Assembly: GCA_933207985.1 (NCBI GenBank)
Contig: OW240920.1
Span: 132,352,636-132,416,635 of the forward strand
Origin: Pelobates cultripes
Taxonomy: Eukaryota > Chordata > Amphibia > Anura > Pelobatidae
Reading direction: 5' to 3'
Length of the DNA: 64,000 bases
This document shows positions 48,996-58,784 of this stretch, piece after piece. The number at the start of each line of letters is the position of its first letter. Within the stretch, counting starts at the first letter, position 1. Made by a program: the position numbers and the translations under genes. Under the pieces are notes generated by a model. That model made no database searches. It saw only the letters and a list, made by a program, of their open reading frames with translations, and was not told where the DNA came from.

Positions 48996-49689
48996 TTCAA
49001 ACAGCCTCTTTCATGTACCATGTTCCATGCAAGAGGGAAAAGATGCCGGACGAGATTTCCAGTGGCAATTAGAGGCCGCATCATACAGCTGCCCCAGGGC
49101 ACTCAGCCTTGCACAATATTACAAGCTGGAGCTTTACTGGTATCATTTTTTTAATAAATACCTTGGTTGTGACAGTAGAACTCAGGCTGTCTGAGTATAG
49201 TGGGAACTGCATGTGATAGGAATAGTTTGTGTGTGATGATATTGGGCTGTGTACATGTGATGGAAACTGTGTATTAGCACTGAGCTGGCGCTGTGTGATG
49301 AGAATGTGTGTGATCATTTTGTGCTGTCAATGTGTGATTGCTTTTTGCTGGCTGTGTATGGTGCTACTGTGTTTATCTTAGCAATAACCTGATGAGTAGA
49401 TAGAATAATGTAACTTTATCTGTGCTGTCTGTGACGTGTATGAAAGTTGGTGAATCCTAGAACAAAACAAACTAAAATTACGTGAATTCATTCTCATACA
49501 ATATGTGATCTGGGGACATACCTTTAATCTATCTAAAAGCTTCACTTCAAGTTACTGTCTCAGTAGTAATGGCACTGTCCAGAGTGTCCACTCACTCCCT
49601 CAGTCCCTCTGCAAACTGCAGTCTCAGCCAGGTAGGTAAGGTGTCACACCTAAGGTGTAGCAGCACTATCTGCTCCACTCGCTTTCTAA

Positions 49690-50045
49690 TCCTATATGTG
49701 TGTGTGTGTCTGTTAGTGGTTGTGTTACTATATGTGTGTGTCTGTTAGTAAGTGTGTGTCTGTTAGGGAGTGTTACTGTGTGTGTCTGTTAGTGTGTGTG
49801 CATGTCTGTTAGTGAAAGTGTATGCGTGTCTGTCAGTGAAAGACCCCCTCCCCCATGCCCCGCCTTCTAAATACACATACGCACTCACTGACATATGCAT
49901 AAAGAGGCATACATACGTACAGGCACTCAGAGACATACATACAGGCACACATAGACATACATACATACAATACATACATACATACAGGCACACATATACA
50001 TACATACATACATACACACAGAGACATACATACATACACTGGTCC
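49690..50045. repeat. (TG)n / TGTCTGTTAGTG and (CATA)n microsatellites
   Basis: 49697-49835 is TG-rich with repeated GTGTGTCTGTTAGT. 49865-50040 is a CATACATA/ACACA-rich tract with the opposite strand bias. Frames rich in Cys, Val and Tyr follow the simple repeats. Confidence 0.9.
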
Positions 50046-50139
50046 CTGCACTCCCACTGTGATGTCCGGCGGCTGAAAGGCCGCATGAAGAAACAAACCT
50101 TGCAGACTCAAGGTGCAGCTGCTTTTGCTCCCCCCCCCA

Positions 50140-50289
50140 CAGTAATGTGCAGTTTGCATGAGTATCACAAAGCTCCACCATACTAAAACTCACAGTAATG
50201 TGCAGTGTGCATGTGTATCACAAAGCTCCACCACACTAAAACTCACAGTAATGTGCAGTTTGTATGAGTATATCACAGAGCTCCACCCA
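50140..50289. repeat. 53-bp tandem repeat, 2.8 copies
   Basis: CAGTAATGTGCAGTKTGCAT starts at 50140, 50193 and 50246, each followed by ATCACAAAGCTCCACC. The last unit runs into CAGGGCCGGACTGGGG, a word I recognise as a common dispersed vertebrate repeat start. Confidence 0.9.
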
Positions 50290-50504
50290 GGGCCGGACTG
50301 GGGATTCCAAAGCAGCCCTGGAATGTAAAATCTATGCCAGCCCCATAAGTCATTGCGCCATATATTGTCGCATGTAATATGTAAGGCTATGTCTTGCCAC
50401 CCTAGATGAGTGATATATATATATATAATGTTCCTTTTTATCCCTGCACACACTCTTTCAAGTTATTCAAATGCTGGGTGCATTCCAGCCAAAGTCAAAT
50501 ATCA

Positions 50505-50763
50505 TAGAAAATAGTAAATGAAGGCTTGCACTCACGGTCTTTTTCTTGTGCAAAAGTTTTCTTTCTTTATTCCATATCTCTTAAAACATAATTTCTGTTA
50601 GAATCAACGTTTCAGCCATCGTCCGTGGCTTTCATCAGGATCAGTTCAGCAAAAATACATTTACTACATGATGCATTTATATAGCCAAACAAACCAATTA
50701 TTCAATCATACTATCACTCACCACCTGTATCGCTGCTTCCCCGGCGTCTCTCCATCACTTCTG
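50505..50763 (-). repeat. Left terminal repeat of the Penelope element (inverted)
   Basis: Reverse complement of 53977-54235 over 259 bp with very few differences. It begins TAGAAAATAGTAAATGAAGG and ends GTCTCTCCATCACTTCTG. Confidence 0.92.
50610..50638 (-). ncRNA. Hammerhead-like ribozyme core, left repeat
   Basis: On the minus strand CTGATGA (50638-50632) and GAAA (50613-50610) flank a stem AGCCA/TGGCT with loop CGGACGA. CUGAUGA-stem II-GAAA is the hammerhead catalytic core. Stems I and III are not clearly resolved. Hammerhead motifs are a known feature of Penelope termini. Confidence 0.65.
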
Positions 50764-50771
50764 AGAAGATA

Positions 50772-52288
50772 GTGCCAGTGTTCATTTTGTCACAAAGAAG
50801 CCTACAAAAGGACGAAATAGAGATTCTTAAATTGGTTCTCTCATTTGTACCTCAGAATAACCCTAATACACTCACTTGGAATGTGGAATTATTCAATTTT
50901 GGCAGGAACATGCACCTGAAGGACTTCTTTAATAAACCACAAATGCAACAACAAGAAAGAATATAAATACTAACACGGTTTAAACCTAAGTCTAACTTTG
51001 ATCCACCAAATAATAGAGCGAACATTAAAACATTTCTATCAACAGTCCAGGTTGAATCAATGGAAGCTATGAAACAACCAAGTCAAATACGTAATAATCT
51101 AAGTAAGAAACAACGTTAACTTCTGGACAACCTGGCAAGAGACCCCTCAATAGTAATATGCCCAGCAGACAAAGGTGGGGGTATAGTCATAATGGATTAT
51201 GATAAATATGCAGCAGAGGTTAAGAGTCAATTACAGGATCAAAATACATACAGAAAATTGTCAGGAGACCCTACAGTTGAGATACAGGCAAGAATTGAGG
51301 AAGTATTAGTTATGGGATTGAGAGCCAACTGTATAGATCAAAATCTATATTTGTACTTAACTCAGAAACATCCAAGGACCCCTATCATATATACAAAACC
51401 CAAAATACATAAAAGTAAAATGGAACCACCGGGTAGACCTATAGTGTCTGCTGTAGGAGGGGTCCTACAACCGATAGGGAAGTGGTTGGATGCTCAATTC
51501 AAAGAAACAGTTTTGAAATTACCTACATGTAGCAAAGACACCCCGTCACTTTTAAGTATTTTGGAGCAGCTTTACATTGAAACAGAAGAACCGGTACTTA
51601 TTACGATGGATGTAAGTAGCCTCTATACCATCATCCCGCATGTGCCTCCTTGGACTATAAGGGTCCGCCCATAGAATACACATTGGAGCTACTGGAAATG
51701 GCATTGAAAAATAATTACTTTTGCTTTGAAGATCAATGGTACATGCAGATATCGATAACTTCCATGGGTGCAGCTATGGCGCCCATGTATGCCAATGCGT
51801 ACATGTATGTGTTTGAGACGGAACACATATTGAAACCATTTCAGCAAAGCATCATCAAATATTTTCGCTTTATTGATGACGTCCTGATAATATGGGGAGG
51901 TACAATAACACAGGCTCATGATATGGTGGACTATATTAATCAACTTTCAACCCCAGTACGTATGACGGCAGACATAAGTACAGAGAAGGTCCATTTCTTG
52001 GATGTCGAGTTATCTGTAGAGGACCATAAAGTAGTTTATAGCCTTTACTCCAAACCTACAGATCGTGACACAATACTACATTATACTAGTGCACATCCTA
52101 CAAACCTGAAGAATTCCATACCTCAAGCTCAATTCCTCAGAGTAATGAGAAACAACTCTAATGAAAATGTGAAACAACAACAAATAATACAAATGAAAAT
52201 GAAATTCCTGGAAAGGGGATATAGTGAGAAGCTCTTAGATAAAGCGTTGGAAGAAGCGAAGAAAAAAGCGACCACGCTGCAACTATGA
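50772..52288 (+). pseudogene. Penelope reverse transcriptase, disrupted
   Basis: The frame starting at 50772 runs through stops at 50964-50966 and 51117-51119 to 51674. It then shifts near 51640 into the frame that ends at 52288. Blocks in order: VICPADKGGGIVIMDYDKY, IIYTKPKIHKSKMEPPGRPI followed by VSAVGG, TMDVSSLYTIIPH (first catalytic Asp), SMGAAMAPMYANAYM, FRFIDDVLIIWGG (catalytic DD, intact), KVHFLDVEL and LYSKPTDRDTILHYTSAHP. KIHK...PGRPIVS and the IDD box identify a Penelope RT. Lesions comprise two stops and one frameshift. Confidence 0.92.
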
Positions 52289-52306
52289 AGTCTAAATAGT
52301 TTTTTC

Positions 52307-52962
52307 CAATAACATTTCACAATAAAGCACAGAAAATATCCAATATAGTGAAGATGAATTGGAATATGTTAGCATGTGATAATACCCTACCAAGAGAATT
52401 CAAAAAACCACCAAAGGTTTGTTTTAGGAAGAATAGGAATTTAAAAGATATACTGATGAAAACGGATCCAGTGGAGAGTTATGGTGAACAACAGAGAGTA
52501 CAAACAAGGGGGTGTATTCGCTGCCTAGGATGTGTGACGTGTGGCCATATGGTACCAGCACGAACTTTCAATCATCCACATAATAATAAGACCTATAAGA
52601 TACAACACACAATTACGTGTAAGACAACATTTGTCATATATAAAATATCATGTCCCTGTGGATTGGTGTATATCGGGGAAACCTAGACACAGTTATGTGA
52701 GCGTATCAGAGGGCAAAGATCGAATATTACGACAGCCTATAGGGATGGACGCACAGATAAAACAATGGCTAAACATTTTTTGGAGTATAAACACCCATTG
52801 GCTGCATTAAAGTTTGTGGCACTAGACTATATACCATTGTCCAGAACAGGAGGAAACAGAGGAAATACATTGTTAAGAAGAGAAACATTTTGGATACAGG
52901 AGTTGGATACAGTTGCACCCCGTGGACTTAATGAAATGATATCTTATTACCCGTTTATATGA
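52307..52962 (+). pseudogene. Penelope linker and GIY-YIG endonuclease, disrupted
   Basis: This frame is separated from the RT by a further shift at about 52285-52310. It has a linker (FRKNRNLKDILMKTD), a Cys-rich segment (CIRCLGCVTCG) and the endonuclease: CPCGLVYIGET (the GIY-YIG equivalent), an in-frame TAG at 52684-52686, then RIRGQRSNITTAYRDGRTDK, a His/Lys-rich block and RRETFWIQEL with the conserved Glu. In autonomous Penelope elements this endonuclease nicks the target to prime reverse transcription. One nonsense codon within the domain inactivates it. Confidence 0.9.
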
Positions 52963-53219
52963 GTTGCCTTATAAGGATCGGCCTCTTGGAGTTTAAGACT
53001 TTGACCATATTGAGACTTCATTTTTAGCAGAAGAAGTATTGAATATGTTGAATTAAGATACAGTCAAATATGAGAGCTATATAATAAATCAAAGTTAGAA
53101 ATTTGATAAGCAAATAAACAATATCACATCTAATTAGTACTTATAAGACTAACATAAATATTAGATCGAGTGTATTCAATTTAAAATAGCCTGTAAGGCA
53201 TATAGATATTTATTTAATT

Positions 53220-53465
53220 CACAAGTAGCACTTTAATTCATGGTCAGTACTTTAGTGTAAATAAAAGCACAAGTATCACTTTAAGTAACATAAGAAGCAC
53301 TTTAATGTATATAATAAACACAGGTTCACTTTAATGTACATAAACAGCACACAGCACTTTGATGTAAATAGTATCACTTTAACAAATATGAGCAGCACTT
53401 TAATGTACATAAACTACACGGGCTCACTTTAATGTATAACAAACACATAAATGCACTTTAGGGTA
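53220..53465. repeat. CACTTTAATGTA-type tandem tract
   Basis: Eight or more copies of CACTTTAATGTAYATAA or close variants at about 20-40-bp spacing, in the 3' untranslated part of the Penelope element. The remainder of 52963-53976 has no coding potential. Confidence 0.8.
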
Positions 53466-53976
53466 GAGTAATAATATTTTTAAAAAATTTTGTTTAAAAG
53501 CATAAATAAGGATATATAAATATTACTATAAAAAGATTTGATGACACTTTTTTGTATATATTACACTGTACGGATTAATATACGTGCATAATAGTAGAAA
53601 CTTGGTATAGATTTAATTATGAATTTTCTTTGGAAAATCTTATTAAGGTTAATAAGATATAACCCACAGGATCGTTTTTGAGACTATACTGTGAAGTAGA
53701 TGAAAAATACAAGTTGAATAGAAGAGGTATCTTTAAGTGCTATAGGATGTATAGATATAGACGTTACATAATGTGCTTAGAAGAAGGAATATGGTATAAG
53801 CTTTCTATTTAAAAACATGTTTTTAATTTGTTGATTGTATGCATGCTCGGGCGCAACTCTCTGCTGTGCATAAGTAAACCTAGTTGACAGAGTGCCGGTA
53901 ATCATATCGGGTAACCCTGGCAACGGTCGGTGACGTCAACACGCCACTTCCGGGTTGTGACGTGTTTGCACATGCG

Positions 53977-54235
53977 CAGAAGTGATGGAGAGACGCCGGG
54001 GAAGCAGCGATACAGGTGGTGAGTGATAGTATGATTGAATAATTGGTTTGTTTGGCTATATAAATGCATCATGTAGTAAATGTATTTTTGCTGAACTGAT
54101 CCTGATGAAAGCCACGGACGATGGCTGAAACGTTGATTCTAACAGAAATTATGTTTTAAGAGATATGGAATAAAGAAAGAAAACTTTTACACAAGAAAAA
54201 GACCGTGAGTGCAAGCCTTCATTTACTATTTTCTA
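53977..54235 (+). repeat. Right terminal repeat of the Penelope element
   Basis: Reverse complement of the left repeat. It contains ATATAAATGCATCATG near 54059 and AATAAAGAAAG near 54168, which may serve as promoter and processing signals. Confidence 0.92.
54102..54130 (+). ncRNA. Hammerhead-like ribozyme core, right repeat
   Basis: CTGATGA at 54102-54108, stem AGCCA/TGGCT with loop CGGACGA, then GAAA at 54127-54130 followed by CGTT. Identical to the left copy on the opposite strand. Activity would need a compatible stem I and III, possibly only as a dimer. Confidence 0.65.
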
Positions 54236-54429
54236 TATATATTGCTTTTTCCAATATAAAATATTGGTCCTTTCAGAGTAAAATTTTTAATTATACAGTA
54301 AGCATACTCACATGCAGACACAGACAATCTCACTGACACAAGCTGATTGATACACAGCCTCATGGACAAACAATCTCACTGATATACATAAGGTCATTGA
54401 CATAAAAACACATGCTCACTCAGTAGTAG

Positions 54430-55455
54430 GTACACACACACACACACAAGCAAGCCCACTCACTAGCAGGCGCGCGCGCACACACACACACAGCTTAATG
54501 TAGTGGCTCTGGTGTTTATAGCCTGTCCCTGCAGGCTTTTCAATGTAAACACTGACTTTTTAGAGAACAGACACTCAGACGGTCACTAGAGGTGCTTACT
54601 GTGTCAGTGCGGATTGGCTTGATGATCTCAGCCGTAGAGGCAGGGCCAGTTGAGGGGAGACCAGCACGACGTGGGGGGAAAAAAAGGTGAATAAAAACAC
54701 ACATACACACACACATACCATGCCAGACACACACCATGACACAGACCGACCGTGGAACAGACACACACACACCGTGACAGACAGAAACACACACCGTGAC
54801 ACAGACAGAAACCCAGACACACCATGACAGACAGACACACCATGACACAGACACACCATGAAAGAGACACACACTTACCATGACAGACACACACACACAC
54901 ACACACCATAACACAGACAGACCATGACACAAACACACACACACACCGTGACACAGACACACATTACATGACACAGACAGACACACACACACCATGACAC
55001 AGAGAGACCGTGAAACAGACACACACACACTGTGACACAGACACACATTACATGACACAGACAGACACACACACACCATGACATACAGACACACACACAC
55101 CATGACAAAAACAAACATACCATGACACAGACAGACACACATTACCTGACAGACACACACAATGACACAGACACACATTGCATGACACAGACAGACGCAC
55201 ACACCATGACAGAGACACACACACCATGACACAGACAGACACAATGACACAGACACACACACCATGACACAGACAGACACACACACACACCATTACACAG
55301 ACACACACACACACACACACACACCATGACACAGACAGACACACACACACACACACCATGACACACACACACACCATGACACAGACACACACACACCATG
55401 ACAGACATACACACACAAATGACACAGACACATACACTCACACTGACACACATAA
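54430..55455. repeat. CA-rich minisatellite (ACACACCATGACACAGACAG)
   Basis: From 54435 to 54495 there is pure CA with CG steps. From about 54690 to 55440 there are dozens of variants of ACACACCATGACACAGACAG, mixing a ~20-bp unit with expanding CA runs. Minus-strand frames rich in Cys, Val and Ser are artefacts. A GC-rich segment 55455-55610 (GGGGGAGCTGGCT repeated) follows. Confidence 0.92.
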
Positions 55456-55610
55456 TTTCTACCTGTGTGCTGGCGGCCGCATGGGGAGCTCTGATGGCTG
55501 CCGCATGGGGGAGCTGGCTCTTCAGAGGGAGCTCTTTTGGTGGCCGCAGGGGGAGCTGGCTGTTTTTTCTCTGCTCCCCCGCCCCAGCGCGCCACTTAAT
55601 GAGACCGGGG

Positions 55611-56580
55611 CCAGATTATGACGTGAACCACGTGAACCAACACAGGTAGTTGCAATGAGATATATCATTCCTGCAGTCAAGGCGGGGAGATGAGTGAATG
55701 GAATGTGGACCATATTATGTTTGCTATAGAAGTTGTGCTTTTATGCTAAGATTTTAGACTCGGTGTGAAATCTTGCAAGATAATAGACCCTGTAGACCAC
55801 CTAAAGCTTTTTTTCCTCAAATATTTTGTTGATTTTTCAATTAATTTTGACATAAAACAAATAAAAAAGTTATAACTTAAATCTTGCAAGTGCTCATTGT
55901 CTTCCATCCCCGAGAGTTTGCAAGGATTTACATCCATCTCTGGACAACAATAAACATATACATTGAAACAGTGTAACATAAAAAAAGCTTTGTTCTAATT
56001 CTTAAGACTTATTAAGACAAATTCAGTTACTAAAAGGCACATGTATAGTCTGAACTACTCTAAACCTCTAGATTTTCAACCATGCATAACAAAGTCTTTT
56101 TGCAGTTCCAATTTTTGTAAACCGTGGACCCATATTAGGAAAGACTTAGACAAGTAGAAAGTGGTGCCCCACTAGGGGGCTTTGGTGTGTATAAGGGAGC
56201 CTAAAGTAGGGGGTGACCCTTAAATCACCCCCTAAACACTTAGACAATAACCTTGTGACCTACTAATATTCTTCTCCATTTTATTTGGAACATTAGTTGA
56301 TTCAAAGCATCCTGTCATAAAGTGCTTTGTTTTTTTCCCCAATTGAGTGCAATTGTATTATTCTGACTGCTAAAAACATATGTATAATTAAAAATGTTTT
56401 TTTACTATCCAGGTTTGGCCAATTTAAATGTAAAAGAGCAGTTTCTGGAGCATAAATCAAATCCACATTTGTGTATATTTTTTATGAAAAGAGAAAATCT
56501 TTTCCCAAATATTAACAATCTCACAACAACGCCACCATTACCACTGACCTTGTTGCCTCCAACAAATTGGTATTTGATTG
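55611..56580. other. No gene recognised
   Basis: AT-rich DNA with only short frames and no named repeat. It ends at the LTR that begins at 56581. Confidence 0.5.
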
Positions 56581-56939
56581 TGTAACGAACCCTGAAGTGG
56601 TAGCTAGGGGTTCGTCAGTTTTTAACCGAACGGCAGAGAGCAAGAGTGAGTATAGCTTGCTGTTCGTCTATTAATCCAGAGTAGATGAAGCGCTCAAGCT
56701 GAATTCTGCCAAAGCAGTAATCAGGTACCCAAGCATCACCTGAAACACGATGAAGGGTGTAACTGGAATGAAATTTTATAATGCCACGCTGGCTTTTATG
56801 CAAGTTTTTAGCCCAGGGGAACACCCCCCTGGAACTTGTGGAACACAGGGACACAAATAAGTATAACCAATAAAAATACAGAGAAGAACAGTGACACTCC
56901 CAGTACAAATAGTAAATCCCCTCCTCATGCCTGGCCAGA

Positions 56940-57117
56940 AAAAGGTTTGGGTTAACCTGTCCCTGGATTTGGTGACCCCTAAATGACCTGCTAGGGGGAT
57001 ATCTTGGCTCAATTTGAGCAACTCAGCCCTAAATCTCCTGGGTACTACCAGCTGCCTTTTCGTGACTTGGGTGGCCCCGCTCCCCCGGTTACTCGATATA
57101 ACAGGCCTTTGTCCCAC
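56940..57117 (-). pseudogene. Integrase N-terminal (HHCC) fragment, minus copy
   Basis: RQLVVPRRFRAELLKLSQD, IPLAGHLGVTKSRDRL and TQTFFWPGM match the start of the integrase zinc-binding domain, with the conserved His of AGHLG. The CxxC half is lost at the junction with the 3' LTR side. The last 46 bp recur in the opposite orientation at 58787-58832. Confidence 0.87.
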
Positions 57118-57189
57118 TCAAATTGTTCCTGACTCCTATCCTCCTGGAATGCATGCTTGAGCCCAGGTAGTCACTAGTCTGTGCTGCGG

Positions 57190-57480
57190 TTGAGCTGAGA
57201 TGTCATGCAACCCACATTGTTCCTTAGCAACACATCCGCCATGAGGTCTTTCATAAGGCCAACATCCAGGTGCCTATTTCCTGAACCCCAATCAAGGTGG
57301 ACTCGGGCCATGGGGAGCTTATGCAACTTTTACAGCAACTTTTATGGCCACGGTCTTAGGAATACGAGCTTGCGCCCAAACCATGTGACACTGAATCAAC
57401 GTGAGGGTGGCTCCAGTGTCTCTTAGAGCCCGAGCATCTATGCCGTCTATAAAAACCCACTGCTGATGATGGTCACGGTT
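57190..57480 (-). pseudogene. Retroelement aspartic protease fragment
   Basis: On the minus strand RDTGATLTLIQCHMVWAQAR carries the DTGA active site of retroelement proteases, downstream of gag. The frame soon meets stops. Its position between gag and the integrase zinc region, with no RT between, fits the Gmr1 order. Confidence 0.72.
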
Positions 57481-57585
57481 GTCACTGGCCGCTTGTGCTG
57501 GGTTCGCCTCATGCAGAGTAGTCCACTGTTCCTCGCTGTGCCCTGAGACCGGAAATTCGTCTTGTTGGCAACAATGGACAGTTGC

Positions 57586-58582
57586 TCAGCTAGCCTGTGA
57601 TGCTGCTCGGTCCCAATTTCCCCTGGACCTGTTGGGGCAGTGTTGTTTTATATGCCCCGGCTGCTTGCAGAGGTAACACTGGGCCATGGTTTTGGGTGGG
57701 GGCAGATGGTACCTGGTTAGTGTGTCTGGGGGCCGGTCATCCCTTGTTGGGATCCAGATGCCGGCCATCCTGGTGCTCATCTGCCAGCTTGGCAGCCTCC
57801 TCCACACTCTTGGGTTTTCGATCTCTCACCCAATCCCTGACGTCTTTGGGGATATGGTCATAAAATTGTTCTAAGGATATAATTTGGATGGCATCCTCCA
57901 ATGTAGTGGCCTGGCACACCTGCATCCAGCGTTGGGCCACCTGCCACTCTGTGAAGGAGTCTCGGCCTCCTTTTCTGAGTGCCCGAAATTTTCTCCAGTA
58001 CTCCTCAGGTGTGACTGGAAATCTGACCAGTAAAATCTCTTTGATATTGTCATAGTTTTGAATGTCCTCATCAGGTACGGCACGGTAGTCATCCGCTGCC
58101 CGTCCTGAGAGCTTGCTGCTGAGAACCGCTGCCCAATTATCTGCTTCTAGTCCTTGCAATGTACACTGTCGTTCAAAATACTGCAGGTAATTGTCAATGT
58201 CTGTTTCCTCATCAACAAAAGCTTTAAAGGCTGCATAGTTGATTTTCTTTGAACGGCCATTTGTATATCCTGGGGAGGTTAGGGAATCCCCCTGCAGCAA
58301 CCCTGCTCTTGGTTCCCAGGCAAGCTGTGAATCCTTGGCATGTGTGACGATGTGTACCACTGTCTCTTGTGATGGATTGGGTCCCAGTAGACTGATCATC
58401 CATCTCACCTCCTTCTGGAATTAGTTTTCCTCTGGATGCTCTCCTTCCATGCTGCTGGTTATTTCACTCTACACTAGCTCTGCAATTAGCGTGGCTTTTT
58501 TCTTGTTGCTTGCTGCTATGCCCCAAGCTTCCAGCAGGTCCTTTAATGTTGTCCTCTTCAGTAACTCATACTGCTGAGCCAT
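57586..58582 (-). pseudogene. gag: Gmr1-like gag with SCAN-like core and CCHC knuckle
   Basis: ATG at 58582 (minus). The first 32 residues form a short helical region (ELLKRTTLKDLLEAWGI), followed by two in-frame stops. The capsid region (about 58290-57760) contains YFERQCTLQGL, NWAAVLSSKLSGRAADDYRA, YDNIKEILLVRF, TPEEYWRKFRAL and WVRDRKPKSVEEAAKLADE. This L-x-W...KPKSVEEAxxLA layout resembles the vertebrate SCAN domain, which published work derives from Gmr1-like gag. After a frameshift near 57740-57800 comes a zinc knuckle CYLCKQPGHIKQHC. The protein is broken by two stops and at least one shift. Confidence 0.87.
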
Positions 58583-58642
58583 TCAGTTTCCTCCAGTTTG
58601 GGACGTCCATTCGGGATATGAATCCCGCCACTTGCCACCAGT

Positions 58643-58784
58643 TGTAACGAACCCTGAAGTGGTAGCTAGGGGTTTGTCAGTTTTTAACCGAACGGCAGAG
58701 AGCAAGAGTGAGTATAGCTCGCCATTCAGTTCTTCGTTCATCTATTAATCCAGAGTAGATGAAGCGCTCAAGATGAATTTTCCC
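58643..58784 (-). repeat. Partial LTR at the rearrangement point
   Basis: Matches 56581-56715 (ACGAACCCTGAAGTGGTAGC, AGTAGATGAAGCGCTCAAG) with a ~12-bp insertion. It stops at GAATTTT, where plus-strand integrase sequence begins abruptly. Confidence 0.88.

Larger units (their letters stand above)
50505..54235 (+). mobile_element. Penelope-like element with inverted terminal repeats
   Basis: 259-bp terminal blocks at 50505-50763 and 53977-54235 are reverse complements of each other, each carrying a hammerhead-like core. Between them, on the plus strand, is a Penelope-type reverse transcriptase followed by a GIY-YIG endonuclease, the defining pair of canonical Penelope elements. The RT family is related to telomerase RT. 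Terminal repeats in inverted orientation are known for this group. Stops and frameshifts make the copy inactive. Confidence 0.92.
56581..58784 (-). mobile_element. Gmr1-like Ty3/Gypsy element, minus-strand deletion copy
   Basis: Left LTR 56581-56907 (327 bp; TGTACTGGGAGTG to GTTCGTTACA on the minus strand, TATA-like GCATAAAAGCC inside). Right partial LTR 58643-58784, the last 142 bp of the LTR. On the minus strand the order is partial 5' LTR, probable primer-binding site TGGTGGCAAGTGGCGGG, gag, protease DTGA, integrase HHCC start, then directly a purine tract and the 3' LTR. The rest of integrase, RT and RNase H are missing. The break in integrase occurs just after FFWPGM. Confidence 0.85.

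Noticed and set aside
54540..55621. Cys/Val-rich minus-strand frames up to 248 codons
   Set aside because: CA-repeat translation artefacts.
56581..57117. A simple RT deletion in an ordinary PR-RT-RH-IN Gypsy element
   Set aside because: The neighbouring plus-strand piece shows integrase running into RT in one frame, so the integrase after protease is the native order.
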